DNA of 64,000 nucleotides from positions 5,768,001-5,832,000 of the forward strand of contig NC_079880.1 of NCBI RefSeq assembly GCF_029227915.1, read 5' to 3'. Under the pieces are notes generated by a model. It did not search any database and was not told where the DNA came from. It saw only the letters and a program-made list of their open reading frames with translations. This document shows positions 1 through 13,137 of this stretch, piece after piece (the stretch's first letter is position 1; every line of letters starts with the position of its first letter). Made by a program: the position numbers and the translations under genes. Origin of the DNA: Hydractinia symbiolongicarpus (Eukaryota; Cnidaria; Hydrozoa; Anthoathecata; Hydractiniidae).

Positions 1-202
1 ATGAGTTTACTCCCTGGGTACTTTCTTTCTATACTTTTGACTATACGGCCAAGCCCGGGATTTACGGGAAATCGCGGGTTTTCGTTTGCCGGCGATTAAA
101 CTTCTTTTATTCAGCGTCTCATCAAAAATGAAAACATTTTTAAAAACTACAAGTCTTATGCGTTTTAGTGGTGAAAAAATAATTTAAAAAATCGTTCTGG
201 AA

Positions 203-1416
203 ATGAGTTTACTCCCTGGGTACTTTCTTTGTATACTTTTGACTATACGGGCCGAGTCCGGGATTTAGGGAAATCGCAGGTTTTCGTTTGCCGGCGATTA
301 AACTGCTTTTATTCAGCGTCTCATCAAAAATGAAAACATTTTTGAAAACTACAAGTCTCATGCGTTTTAGTGGTGAAAAAGTAATTTAAAAAACTGTTCG
401 GGAAATGAGTTTACTCCCTGTGTACTTTCTTTGTATACTTTTGACTATACGGCCAAGCCCGGGATTTACGGGAAATCGCGGGTTTTCGTTTGCCGGCGAT
501 TAAACTTCTTTTATTCAGCGTCTCATCAAAAATGAAAACATTTTTAAAAACTACCAGTCTTATGCGTTTTAGTGGTGAAAAAATAATTTAAAAAATCGTT
601 CTGGAAATGAGTTTACTCCCTGGGTACTTTCTTTGTATACTTTTGACTATACGGGCCGAGTCCGGGATTTACGGGAAATCGCAGGTTTTCGTTTGCCCGC
701 GATTAAACTGCTTTTATTCAGCGTCTCATCAAAAATGAAAACATTCTTGAAAACTACAAGTCTCGTGCGTTTTAGTGGTGAAATAATAATTTAAAAAATC
801 GTTTGGGAAATGAGTTTACTCCCTGGGTACTTTCTTTGTATACTTTTGACTATACGGGCCGAGTCCGGGATTTAGGGAAATCGCAGGTTTTCGTTTGCCG
901 GCGATTAAACTGCTTTTATTCAGCGTCTCATCAAAAATGAAAACATTTTTGAAAACTACAGGTCTCATGCGTTTTAGTGGTGAAAAAGTAATTTAAAAAA
1001 CTGTTCGGGAAATGAGTTTACTCCCTGTGTACTTTCTTTGTATACTTTTGACTATACGGCCAAGCCCGGGATTTACGGGAAATCGCGGGTTTTCGTTTGC
1101 CGGCGATTAAACTTCTTTTATTCAGCGTCTCATCAAAAATGAAAACATTTTTAAAAACTACCAGTCTTATGCGTTTTAGTGGTGAAAAAATAATTTAAAA
1201 AATCGTTCTGGAAATGAGTTTACTCCCTGGGTACTTTCTTTGTATACTTTTGACTATACGGGCCGAGTCCGGGATTTACGGGAAATCGCAGGTTTTCGTT
1301 TGCCCGCGATTAAACTGCTTTTATTCAGCGTCTCATCAAAAATGAAAACATTCTTGAAAACTACAAGTCTCGTGCGTTTTAGTGGTGAAATAATAATTTA
1401 AAAAATCGTTTGGGAA
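203..1416 (+). repeat. Tandem pair of 607-bp three-monomer units
   Basis: Monomers at 203, 405 and 607 are repeated in order at 810, 1012 and 1214. Diagnostic words shared by both copies are gggatttaggg in the first monomer, ctccctgtgtac and accagtct in the second, and tttgcccgcg with tctcgtgcg in the third. The one difference I saw is acaagtctc against acaggtctc near 959. Two adjacent near-identical trimers indicate a recent unequal exchange. Confidence 0.85.
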
Positions 1417-2221
1417 ATGAGTTTACTCCCTGGGTACTTTCTTTGTATACTTTTGACTATACTGGCCGAGTCCAGGATTTACGGGAAATCGCAGGTTTTC
1501 GTTTGCCGGCGATTAAACTTCTTTTATTCAGCGTCTCATCAAAAATGAAAACATTTTTAAAAACTACAAGTCTCATGCGTTTTAGTGGTAAAAAGTAATT
1601 TAAAAAATCGTTCGGGAAATGAGTTTACTCCCTGGGTACTTTCTTTGTATACTTTTGACTATACGGGCCAAGCCCGGGATTTACGGGAAATCGCAGGTTT
1701 TCGTTTGCCGGCGATTAAACTTCTTTTATTCAGCGTCTCATCAAAAATGAAAACATTTTTGAAAACTACAAGTCTCATGCGTTTTAGTGGTGAAAAAATA
1801 ATTTAAAAAATCGTTCGGGAAATGAGTTTACTCCCTGGGTACTTTATTTGTATACTTTTGACTATACGGGCCGAGTCCGGGATTTACGGGAAATCGCAGA
1901 TTTTCGTTTGCCGGCGATTAAACTGCTTTTATTCAGCGTCTCATCAAAAATGAAAACATTCTTGAAAACTACAAGTATGCGTTTTAGTGATAAAATAATT
2001 TAAAAAATCGTTCTGGAAGGGAGTTTACTCACAGGGTACTTTCTTTGTATACATTCGACTATACGTGCCAAGCCCGGGAGTTACGGGAAATGTCGGGTTT
2101 TCGTTTGCCGGCGATTAAACTGCTTCTATTCAGCGTCTCATCAAAAATGAAAACACTCTTGAAAACTACAAGTTTCATGCGTTTTAGTGGTGAAATAATA
2201 ATTTAAAAAATCGTTTGGGAA
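1417..2221 (+). repeat. Four-monomer cassette, first copy
   Basis: Monomers at 1417 (tactggccgagtccagg, ending gtaaaaagtaa), 1619, 1822 (actttatttg, ending agtatgcg with a short deletion and agtgataaa) and 2019 (ggaagggag, ctcacaggg, acgtgcc, gtcggg). All four reappear in order at 2627-3836 with an internal expansion. The last one belongs to the 'attcgacta' subfamily, the others to the 'cttttgacta' subfamily. Confidence 0.8.
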
Positions 2222-2626
2222 ATGAGTTTACTCCCTGGGTACTTTCTTTGTATACTTTTGACTATACGGGCCGAGTCCAGGATTTACGGGAAATCGCAGG
2301 TTTTCGTTTGCCGGCGATTAAACTGCTTTTATTCAGCGTCTCATCAAAAATGAAAACATTTTTGAAAACCACAAGTCTCATGCGTTTTAGTGGTGAAAAA
2401 GTAATTTAAAAAATCGTTCGGGAAATGAGTTTACTCCCTGGGTACTTTCTTTCTATACTTTTGACTATACGGCCAAGCCCGGGATTTACGGGAAATCGCG
2501 GGTTTTCGTTTGCCGGCGATTAAACTTCTTTTATTCAGCGTCTCATCAAAAATGAAAACATTTTTAAAAACTACAAGTCTTATGCGTTTTAGTGGTGAAA
2601 TAATAATTTAAAAAATCGTTTGGGAA

Positions 2627-3836
2627 ATGAGTTTACTCCCTGGGTACTTTCTTTGTATACTTTTGACTATACTGGCCGAGTCCAGGATTTACGGGAAATC
2701 GCAGGTTTTCGTTTGCCGGCGATTAAACTTCTTTTATTCAGCGTCTCATCAAAAATGAAAACATTTTTAAAAACTACAAGTCTCATGCGTTTTAGTGGTA
2801 AAAAGTAATTTAAAAAATCGTTCGGGAAATGAGTTTACTCCCTGGGTACTTTCTTTGTATACTTTTGACTATACGGGCCAAGCCCGGGATTTACGGGAAA
2901 TCGCAGGTTTTCGTTTGCCGGCGATTAAACTTCTTTTATTCAGCGTCTCATCAAAAATGAAAACATTTTTGAAAACTACAAGTCTCATGCGTTTTAGTGG
3001 TGAAAAAATAATTTAAAAAATCGTTCGGGAAATGAGTTTACTCCCTGGGTACTTTATTTGTATACTTTTGACTATACGGGCCGAGTCCGGGATTTACGGG
3101 AAATCGCAGATTTTCGTTTGCCGGCGATTAAACTTCTTTTATTCAGCGTCTCATCAAAAATGAAAACATTTTTAAAAACTACAAGTCTCATGCGTTTTAG
3201 TGGTAAAAAGTAATTTAAAAAATCGTTCGGGAAATGAGTTTACTCCCTGGGTACTTTCTTTGTATACTTTTGACTATACGGGCCAAGCCCGGGATTTACG
3301 GGAAATCGCAGGTTTTCGTTTGCCGGCGATTAAACTTCTTTTATTCAGCGTCTCATCAAAAATGAAAACATTTTTGAAAACTACAAGTCTCATGCGTTTT
3401 AGTGGTGAAAAAATAATTTAAAAAATCGTTCGGGAAATGAGTTTACTCCCTGGGTACTTTATTTGTATACTTTTGACTATACGGGCCGAGTCCGGGATTT
3501 ACGGGAAATCGCAGATTTTCGTTTGCCGGCGATTAAACTGCTTTTATTCAGCGTCTCATCAAAAATGAAAACATTCTTGAAAACTACAAGTATGCGTTTT
3601 AGTGATAAAATAATTTAAAAAATCGTTCTGGAAGGGAGTTTACTCACAGGGTACTTTCTTTGTATACATTCGACTATACGTGCCAAGCCCGGGAGTTACG
3701 GGAAATGTCGGGTTTTCGTTTGCCGGCGATTAAACTGCTTCTATTCAGCGTCTCATCAAAAATGAAAACACTCTTGAAAACTACAAGTTTCATGCGTTTT
3801 AGTGGTGAAATAATAATTTAAAAAATCGTTTGGGAA
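2627..3836 (+). repeat. Four-monomer cassette, expanded second copy (six monomers)
   Basis: The order matches 1417-2221, but two monomers are inserted: 2829-3233 and 3234-3638 form a tandem pair of 405 bp. The monomer at 3032 is a hybrid: it begins like the actttatttg monomer at 1822 and ends with gtaaaaagtaa, the signature of the monomer at 1417. That hybrid is the expected scar of an out-of-register exchange two monomers apart. Confidence 0.8.
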
Positions 3837-4841
3837 ATGAGTTTACTCCCTGGGTACTTTCTTTGTATACTTTTGACTATACGGGCCGAGTCCGGGATTT
3901 AGGGAAATCGCAGGTTTTCGTTTGCCGGCGATTAAACTGCTTTTATTCAGCGTCTCATCAAAAATGAAAACATTTTTGAAAACTACAAGTCTCATGCGTT
4001 TTAGTGGTGAAAAAGTAATTTAAAAAACTGTTCGGGAAATGAGTTTACTCCCTGTGTACTTTCTTTGTATACTTTTGACTATACGGCCAAGCCCGGGATT
4101 TACGGGAAATCGCGGGTTTTCGTTTGCCGGCGATTAAACTGCTTTTATTCAGCGTCTCATCAAAAATGAAAACATTCTTGAAAACTACAAGTATGCGTTT
4201 TAGTGATAAAATAATTTAAAAAATCGTTCTGGAAGGGAGTTTACTCACAGGGTACTTTCTTTGTATACATTCGACTATACGTGCCAAGCCCGGGAGTTAC
4301 GGGAAATGTCGGGTTTTCGTTTGCCGGCGATTAAACTGCTTCTATTCAGCGTCTCATCAAAAATGAAAACACTCTTGAAAACTACAAGTTTCATGCGTTT
4401 TAGTGGTGAAATAATAATTTAAAAAATCGTTTGGGAAATGAGTTTACTCCCTGGGTACTTTCTTTGTATACTTTTGACTATACGGGCCGAGTCCGGGATT
4501 TAGGGAAATCGCAGGTTTTCGTTTGCCGGCGATTAAACTGCTTTTATTCAGCGTCTCATCAAAAATGAAAACATTTTTGAAAACTACAAGTCTCATGCGT
4601 TTTAGTGGTGAAAAAGTAATTTAAAAAACTGTTCGGGAAATGAGTTTACTCCCTGTGTACTTTCTTTGTATACTTTTGACTATACGGCCAAGCCCGGGAT
4701 TTACGGGAAATCGCGGGTTTTCGTTTGCCGGCGATTAAACTTCTTTTATTCAGCGTCTCATCAAAAATGAAAACATTTTTAAAAACTACCAGTCTTATGC
4801 GTTTTAGTGGTGAAAAAATAATTTAAAAAATCGTTCTGGAA
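3837..4841 (+). repeat. 601-bp three-monomer tandem repeat with a hybrid monomer
   Basis: The series gggatttaggg (3837), ctccctgtgtac (4039), ggaagggag (4235) starts again at 4438 and 4640. The monomer at 4039 joins the ctccctgtgtac left half to a right half carrying agtatgcg and agtgataaa, otherwise the right half of the monomers at 1822 and 3437. In the second round the right half is the ordinary accagtctt form, so only one copy is hybrid. Confidence 0.75.
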
Positions 4842-5247
4842 ATGAGTTTACTCCCTGGGTACTTTCTTTGTATACTTTTGACTATACGGGCCGAGTCCGG
4901 GATTTACGGGAAATCGCAGGTTTTCGTTTGCCGGCGATTAAACTGCTTTTATTCAGCGTCTCATCAAAAATGAAAACATTCTTGAAAACTACAAGTCTCG
5001 TGCGTTTTAGTGGTGAAATAATAATTTAAAAAATCGTTTGGGAAATGAGTTTACTCCCTGGGTACTTTCTTTGTATACTTTTGACTATACGGGCCGAGTC
5101 CAGGATTTACGGGAAATCGCAGGTTTTCGTTTGCCGGCGATTAAACTTCTTTTATTCAGCGTCTCATCAAAAATGAAAACATTTTTAAAAACTACAAATC
5201 TTATGCGTTTTAGTGGTGAAAAAATAATTTAAAAAATCGTTCTGGAA

Positions 5248-7270
5248 ATGAGTTTACTCACAGGGTACTTTCTTTGTATACATTCGACTATACGGGCCAA
5301 GCCCGGGATTTACGGGAAATCGCGGGATTTCGTTTGCCGGCGATTAAACCTCTTTCATTAAGCGTCTCATCAAAAATGAAAACATTTTTGAAAACTACAA
5401 GTCTCATGCGTTTTAGTGGTGAAAAAATAATTTAAAAAAACGTTCGGGAAATGAGTTTACTCCCTTGGTACTTTCTTTGTATACTTTTGACTATACGGGC
5501 CGAGTGCGGGATTAACGGGAAGTCGCGGATTCTCGTTTGCCGGCGATTAAACTTCTTTTATTCAGCGTCCCATCAAATATGAAAATATTTTTGAAAACTA
5601 CAAGTCTCATGCGTTTAGTGGTAAAAAAATAATATAAAAAATCGTTCGGGAAATGAGTTTACTCCCTGGGTACTTTGTTTGTAAACTTTTGACCATACGG
5701 GCCAAGCCCGGGATTTACGGGAAATCGCGGGTTTTCGTTTGCCGGCGATTAAACTTCTTTTATTCAGCGTCTCATCAAAAATGAAAACATTTTTAAAAAC
5801 TACAAGTCTTATGCGTTTTAGTGGTGAAAAAATAATTTAAAAAATCGTTCTGGAAATGAGTTTACTCCCTGGGTACTTTCTTTGTATACTTTTGACTATA
5901 CGGGCCGAGTCCGGGATTTAGGGAAATCGCATGTTTTCGTTTGCCGGCGATTAAACTGCTTTTATTCAGCGTCTCATCAAAAATAAAAACATTTTTGAAA
6001 ACCACAAGTCTCATGCGTTTTAGTGGTGAAAAAGTAATTTAAAAAATCGTTCGGGAACTGAGTTTACTCCCTGGGTACTTTCGTTGTATACTTTTGACTA
6101 TACGGCCAAACCCGGGATTTACGGGAAATCGCGGGTTTTCGTTTGCCGGCGATTAAACTTCTTTTATTCAGCGTCTCATCAAAAATGAAAACATTTTTAA
6201 AAACTACAAGTCTTATGCGTTTTAGTGGTGAAAAAATAATTTAAAAAATCGTTCGGGAAATGAGTTTACTCCCTGGGTACTTTCTTTGTATACTTTTGAC
6301 TATACGGCCAAGCCCGGGATTTACGGGAAATCGCGGGTTTTCGTTTGCCGGCGATTAAACTTCTTTTATTCAGCGTCCCATCAAATATGAAAATATTTTT
6401 GAAAACTACAAGTCTCATGCGTTTAGTGGTAAAAAAAAAATATAAAAAATCGTTCGGGAAATGAGTTTACTCCCAGGGTACTTTGTTTGTATACTTTTGA
6501 CTATACGGGCCAAGCCCGGGATTTACGGGAAATCGCGGGTTTTCGTTTGCCGGCGATTAAACTTCTTTTATTCAGCGTCTCATCAAAAATGAAAACATTT
6601 TTAAAAACTACAAGTCTTATGCGTTTTAGTGGTGAAAAAATAATTTAAAAAATCGTTCTGGAAATGAGTTTACTCCCTGGGTACTTTCTTTGTATACTTT
6701 TGACTATACGGGCCGAGTCCGGGATTTAGGGAAATCGCAGGTTTTCGTTTGCCGGCGATTAAACTGCTTTTATTCAGCGTCTCATCAAAAATGAAAACAT
6801 TTTTAAAAACTACAAGTCTTATGCGTTTTAGTGGTGAAAAAATAATTTAAAAAATCGTTCTGGAAATGAGTTTACTCCCTGGGTACTTTCTTTGTATACA
6901 TTCGACTATACGGTCCAAGCCCGGGATTTACGGGAAATCGCGGGTTTTCGTTTGCCGGCGATTAAACTTCTTTTATTCAGCGTCTCATCAAAAATGAAAA
7001 CATTTTTGAAAACTACAAGTCTCATGCGTTTTAGTGGTGAAAAAATAATTTAAAAAATCGTTCGGGAAATGAGTTTACTCCCTGGGTACTTTCTTTGTAT
7101 ACTTTTGACTATACGGGCCAAGCCGGGATTTACGGGAAATCGCGGGTTTTCGTTTGCCGGCGATTAAACTTCTTTTATTCAGCGTCTCATCAAAAATGAA
7201 AACATTTTTAAAAACTACAAGTCTTATGCGTTTTAGTGGTGAAAAAATAATTTAAAAAATCGTTCTGGAA
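5248..7270 (+). repeat. HOR unit 1, complete ten-monomer form (2023 bp)
   Basis: Monomer types in order are c (5248), g (5451), t (5653), D (5856), N (6058), p (6260), t (6461), D (6664), a (6866) and s (7070). This is the longest simple series and I treat it as the reference order; the eight following units can each be written as this order with blocks removed or doubled. The first t monomer carries gtaaactttt and accatacg, private changes not seen in the other t copies. Confidence 0.85.
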
Positions 7271-8685
7271 ATGAGTTTACTCCCTGGGTACTTTCTTTGT
7301 ATACTTTTGACTATACGGGCCGAGTCCGGGATTTAGGGAAATCGCATGTTTTCGTTTGCCGGCGATTAAACTGCTTTTATTCAGCGTCTCATCAAAAATA
7401 AAAACATTTTTGAAAACCACAAGTCTCATGCGTTTTAGTGGTGAAAAAGTAATTTAAAAAATCGTTCGGGAAATGAGTTTACTCCCTGGGTACTTTCGTT
7501 GTATACTTTTGACTATACGGCCAAACCCGGGATTTACGGGAAATCGCGGGTTTTCGTTTGCCGGCGATTAAACTTCTTTTATTCAGCGTCTCATCAAAAA
7601 TGAAAACATTTTTAAAAACTACAAGTCTTATGCGTTTTAGTGGTGAAAAAATAATTTAAAAAATCGTTCGGGAAATGAGTTTACTCCCTGGGTACTTTCT
7701 TTGTATACTTTTGACTATACGGCCAAGCCCGGGATTTACGGGAAATCGCGGGTTTTCGTTTGCCGGCGATTAAACTTCTTTTATTCAGCGTCCCATCAAA
7801 TATGAAAATATTTTTGAAAACTACAAGTCTCATGCGTTTAGTGGTAAAAAAAAAATATAAAAAATCGTTCGGGAAATGAGTTTACTCCCAGGGTACTTTG
7901 TTTGTATACTTTTGACTATACGGGCCAAGCCCGGGATTTACGGGAAATCGCGGGTTTTCGTTTGCCGGCGATTAAACTTCTTTTATTCAGCGTCTTATCA
8001 AAAATGAAAACATTTTTAAAAACTACAAGTCTTATGCGTTTTAGTGGTGAAAAAATAATTTAAAAAATCGTTCTGGAAATGAGTTTACTCCCTGGGTACT
8101 TTCTTTGTATACTTTTGACTATACGGGCCGAGTCCGGGATTTAGGGAAATCGCAGGTTTTCGTTTGCCGGCGATTAAACTGCTTTTATTCAGCGTCTCAT
8201 CAAAAATGAAAACATTTTTAAAAACTACAAGTCTTATGCGTTTTAGTGGTGAAAAAATAATTTAAAAAATCGTTCTGGAAATGAGTTTACTTCCTGGGTA
8301 CTTTCTTTGTATACATTCGACTATACGGTCCAAGCCCGGGATTTACGGGATATCGCGGGTTTTCGTTTGCCGGCGATTAAACTTCTTTTATTCAGCGTCT
8401 CATCAAAAATGAAAACATTTTTGAAAACTACAAGTCTCATGCGTTTTAGTGGTGAAAAAATAATTTAAAAAATCGTTCGGGAAATTAGTTTACTCCCTGG
8501 GTACTTTCTTTGTATACTTTTGACTATACGGGCCAAGCCGGGATTTACGGGAAATCGCGGGTTTTCGTTTGCCGGCGATTAAACTTCTTTTATTCAGCGT
8601 CTCATCAAAAATGAAAACATTTTTAAAAACTACAAGTCTTATGCGTTTTAGTGGTGAAAAAATAATTTAAAAAATCGTTCTGGAA
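7271..8685 (+). repeat. HOR unit 2, seven monomers (1415 bp)
   Basis: Order D-N-p-t-D-a-s, lacking the leading c-g-t block. The first D monomer has catgttttcg and aaaataaaaac, as in unit 1. The a monomer (8281) starts atgagtttacttcc and contains gatatcg, and the s monomer (8484) starts attagttt; gatatcg and attagttt recur 2630 bp downstream in unit 4. Confidence 0.85.
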
Positions 8686-9900
8686 ATGAGTTTACTCACA
8701 GGGTACTTTCTTTGTATACATTCGACTATACGGGCCAAGCCCGGGATTTACGGGAAATCGCGGGATTTCGTTTGCCGGCGATTAAACCTCTTTCATTAAG
8801 CGTCTCATCAAAAATGAAAACATTTTTGAAAACTACAAGTCTCATGCGTTTTAGTGGTAAAAAAAATAATTTTAAAAAACGTTCGGGAAATGAGTTTACT
8901 CCCTGGGTACTTTCTTTGTATACTTTTGACTATACGGCCAAGCCCGGGATTTACGGGAAATGGCGGGTTTTCGTTTGCCGGCGATTAAACTTCTTTTATT
9001 CAGCGTCCCATCAAATATGAAAATATTTTTGAAAACTACAAGTCTCATGCGTTTAGTGGTAAAAAAAAAATATAAAAAATCGTTCGGGAAATGAGTTTAC
9101 TCCCAGGGTACTTTGTTTGTATACTTTTGACTATACGGGCCAAGCCCGGGATTTACGGGAAATCGCGGGTTTTCGTTTGCCGGCGATTAAACTTCTTTTA
9201 TTCAGCGTCTCATCAAAAATGAAAACATTTTTAAAAACTACAAGTCTTATGCGTTTTAGTGGTGAAAAAATAATTTAAAAAATCGTTCTGGAAATGAGTT
9301 TACTCCCTGGGTACTTTCTTTGTATACTTTTGACTATACGGGCCGAGTCCGGGATTTAGGGAAATCGCAGGTTTTAGTTTGCCGGCGATTAAACTGCTTT
9401 TATTCAGCGTCTCATCAAAAATGAAAACATTTTTAAAAACTACAAGTCTTATGCGTTTTAGTGGTGAAAAAATAATTTAAAAAATCGTTCTGGAAATGAG
9501 TTTACTCCCTGGGTACTTTCTTTGTATACATTCGACTATACGGTCCAAGCCCGGGATTTACGGGAAATCGCGGGTTTTCGTTTGCCGGCGATTAAACTTC
9601 TTTTATTCAGCGTCTCATCAAAAATGAAAACATTTTTGAAAACTACAAGTCTCATGCGTTTTAGTGGTGAAAAAATAATTTAAAAAATCGTTCGGGAAAT
9701 GAGTTTACTCCCTGGGTACTTTCTTTGTATACTTTTGACTATACGGGCCAAGCCGGGATTTACGGGAAATCGCGGGTTTTCGTTTGCCGGCGATTAAACT
9801 TCTTTTATTCAGCGTCTCATCAAAAATGAAAACATTTTTAAAAACTACAAGTCTTATGCGTTTTAGTGGTGAAAAAATAATTTAAAAAATCGTTCTGGAA
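8686..9900 (+). repeat. HOR unit 3, six monomers (1215 bp)
   Basis: Order c-p-t-D-a-s. The g monomer and the D-N block expected between c and p are missing. The p monomer at 8890 follows a c monomer with the unusual aaaaaataatttt tail and has aaatggcggg, so it is a candidate join. A D monomer in this unit has a private ggttttagtttg change near 9373. Confidence 0.82.
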
Positions 9901-11315
9901 ATGAGTTTACTCCCTGGGTACTTTCTTTGTATACTTTTGACTATACGGGCCGAGTCCGGGATTTAGGGAAATCGCATGTTTTCGTTTGCCGGCGATTAAA
10001 CTGCTTTTATTCAGCGTCTCATCAAAAATAAAAACATTTTTGAAAACCACAAGTCTCATGCGTTTTAGTGGTGAAAAAGTAATTTAAAAAATCGTTCGGG
10101 AAATGAGTTTACTCCCTGGGTACTTTCGTTGTATACTTTTGACTATACGGCCAAACCCGGGATTTACGGGAAATCGCGGGTTTTCGTTTGCCGGCGATTA
10201 AACTTCTTTTATTCAGCGTCTCATCAAAAATGAAAACATTTTTAAAAACTACAAGTCTTATGCGTTTTAGTGGTGAAAAAATAATTTAAAAAATCGTTCG
10301 GGAAATGAGTTTACTCCCTGGGTACTTTCTTTGTATACTTTTGACTATACGGCCAAGCCCGGGATTTACGGGAAATCGCGGGTTTTCGTTTGCCGGCGAT
10401 TAAACTTCTTTTATTCAGCGTCCCATCAAATATGAAAATATTTTTGAAAACTACAAGTCTCATGCGTTTAGTGGTAAAAAAAAAATATAAAAAATCGTTC
10501 GGGAAATGAGTTTACTCCCAGGGTACTTTGTTTGTATACTTTTGACTATACGGGCCAAGCCCGGGATTTACGGGAAATCGCGGGTTTTCGTTTGCCGGCG
10601 ATTAAACTTCTTTTATTCAGCGTCTCATCAAAAATGAAAACATTTTTAAAAACTACAAGTCTTATGCGTTTTAGAGGTGAAAAAATAATTTAAAAAATCG
10701 TTCTGGAAATGAGTTTACTCCCTGGGTACTTTCTTTGTATACTTTTGACTATACGGGCCGAGTCCGGGATTTAGGGAAATCGCAGGTTTTCGTTTGCCGG
10801 CGATTAAACTGCTTTTATTCAGCGTCTCATCAAAAATGAAAACATTTTTAAAAACTACAAGTCTTATGCGTTTTAGTGGTGAAAAAATAATTTAAAAAAT
10901 CGTTCTGGAAATGAGTTTACTCCCTGGGTACTTTCTTTGTATACATTCGACTATACGGTCCAAGCCCGGGATTTACGGGATATCGCGGGTTTTCGTTTGC
11001 CGGCGATTAAACTTCTTTTATTCAGCGTCTCATCAAAAATGAAAACATTTTTGAAAACTACAAGTCTCATGCGTTTTAGTGGTGAAAAAATAATTTAAAA
11101 AATCGTTCGGGAAATTAGTTTACTCCCTGGGTACTTTCTTTGTATACTTTTGACTATACGGGCCAAGCCGGGATTTACGGGAAATCGCGGGTTTTCGTTT
11201 GCCGGCGATTAAACTTCTTTTATTCAGCGTCTCATCAAAAATGAAAACATTTTTAAAAACTACAAGTCTTATGCGTTTTAGTGGTGAAAAAATAATTTAA
11301 AAAATCGTTCTGGAA
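9901..11315 (+). repeat. HOR unit 4, seven monomers (1415 bp)
   Basis: Order D-N-p-t-D-a-s, the same as unit 2 and offset from it by 2630 bp. It shares the rare gatatcg and attagttt variants with unit 2. Together with the start of unit 5, the stretch 9901-11519 mirrors 7271-8889; I noted only three clear differences (gtcttatc near 7994, ttcctggg near 8291, ttagaggtg near 10674). Confidence 0.85.
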
Positions 11316-13137
11316 ATGAGTTTACTCACAGGGTACTTTCTTTGTATACATTCGACTATACGGGCCAAGCCCGGGATTTACGGGAAATCGCGGGATTTCG
11401 TTTGCCGGCGATTAAACCTCTTTCATTAAGCGTCTCATCAAAAATGAAAACATTTTTGAAAACTACAAGTCTCATGCGTTTTAGTGGTAAAAAAAATAAT
11501 TTTAAAAAACGTTCGGGAAATGAGTTTACTCCCTTGGTACTTTCTTTGTATACTTTTGACTATACGGGCCGAGTGCGGGATTTACGGGAACTCGCGGATT
11601 TTCGTTTGCAGGCGATTAAACTTCTTTTATTCAGCGTCCCATCAAATATGAAAATATTTTTGAAAACTACAAGTCTCATGCGTTTTAGTGGTGAAAAAGT
11701 AATTTAAAAAATGGTTCGGGAAATGAGTTTACTCCCTGGGTACTTTCTTTGTATACTTTTGACTATACGGCCAAACCCGGGATTTACGGGAAATCGCGGG
11801 TTTTCGTTTGCCGGCGATTAAACTTCTTTTATTCAGCGTCTCATCAAAAATGAAAACATTTTTAAAAACTACAAGTCTTATGCGTTTTAGTGGTGAAAAA
11901 ATAATTTAAAAAATCGTTCGGGAAATGAGTTTACTCCCTGGGTACTTTCTTTGTATACTTTTGACTATACGGCCAAGCCCGGGATTTACGGGAAATCGCG
12001 GGTTTTCGTTTGCCGGCGATTAAACTTCTTTTATTCAGCGTCCCATCAAATATGAAAATATTTTTGAAAACTACAAGTCTCATGCGTTTAGTGGTAAAAA
12101 AAAAATATAAAAAATCGTTCGGGAAATGAGTTTACTCCCAGGGTACTTTGTTTGTATACTTTTGACTATACGGGCCAAGCCCGGGATTTACGGGAAATCG
12201 CGGGTTTTCGTTTGCCGGCGATTAAACTTCTTTTATTCAGCGTCTCATCAAAAATGAAAACATTTTTAAAAACTACAAGTCTTATGCGTTTTAGTGGTGA
12301 AAAAATAATTTAAAAAATCGTTCTGGAAATGAGTTTACTCCCTGGGTACTTTCTTTGTATACTTTTGACTATACGGGCCGAGTCCGGGATTTAGGGAAAT
12401 CGCAGGTTTTCGTTTGCCGGCGATTAAACTGCTTTTATTCAGCGTCTCATCAAAAATGAAAACATTTTTAAAAACTACAAGTCTTATGCGTTTTAGTGGT
12501 GAAAAAATAATTTAAAAAATCGTTCTGGAAATGAGTTTACTCCCTGGGTACTTTCTTTGTATACTTTTGACTATACGGGCCGAGTCCGGGATTTAGGGAA
12601 ATCGCAGGTTTTCGTTTGCCGGCGATTAAACTGCTTTTATTCAGCGTCTCATCAAAAATGAAAACATTTTTAAAAACTACAAGTCTTATGCGTTTTAGTG
12701 GTGAAAAAATAATTTAAAAAATCGTTCTGGAAATGAGTTTACTCCCTGGGTACTTTCTTTGTATACATTCGACTATACGGTCCAAGCCCGGGATTTACGG
12801 GATATCGCGGGTTTTCGTTTGCCGGCGATTAAACTTCTTTTATTCAGCGTCTCATCAAAAATGAAAACATTTTTGAAAACTACAAGTCTCATGCGTTTTA
12901 GTGGTGAAAAAATAATTTAAAAAATCGTTCGGGAAATGAGTTTACTCCCTGGGTACTTTCTTTGTATACTTTTGACTATACGGGCCAAGCCGGGATTTAC
13001 GGGAAATCGCGGGTTTTCGTTTGCCGGCGATTAAACTTCTTTTATTCAGCGTCTCATCAAAAATGAAAACATTTTTAAAAACTACAAGTCTTATGCGTTT
13101 TAGTGGTGAAAAAATAATTTAAAAAATCGTTCTGGAA
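11316..13137 (+). repeat. HOR unit 5, nine monomers (1822 bp)
   Basis: Order c-g-N-p-t-D-D-a-s. Compared with the reference order the t-D pair after g is absent and the later D monomer is doubled (12329 and 12531, nearly identical). The g monomer has the private word tttgcaggcg, also present in unit 6. Confidence 0.83.

Noticed and set aside
203-1020. TTTAGGG words resembling the plant-type telomere repeat
   Set aside because: TTTAGGG occurs once per D monomer as a 1-bp deletion of tttacggg and never in tandem, so it is coincidental and not interstitial telomere DNA.
5900-6420. Transposon or other foreign insertion among variant monomers
   Set aside because: Segments that look different at first (for example cccatcaaatatg with gtttagtggtaaaa) align fully to the monomer with a few substitutions; there are no terminal repeats, target-site duplications or unrelated sequence.
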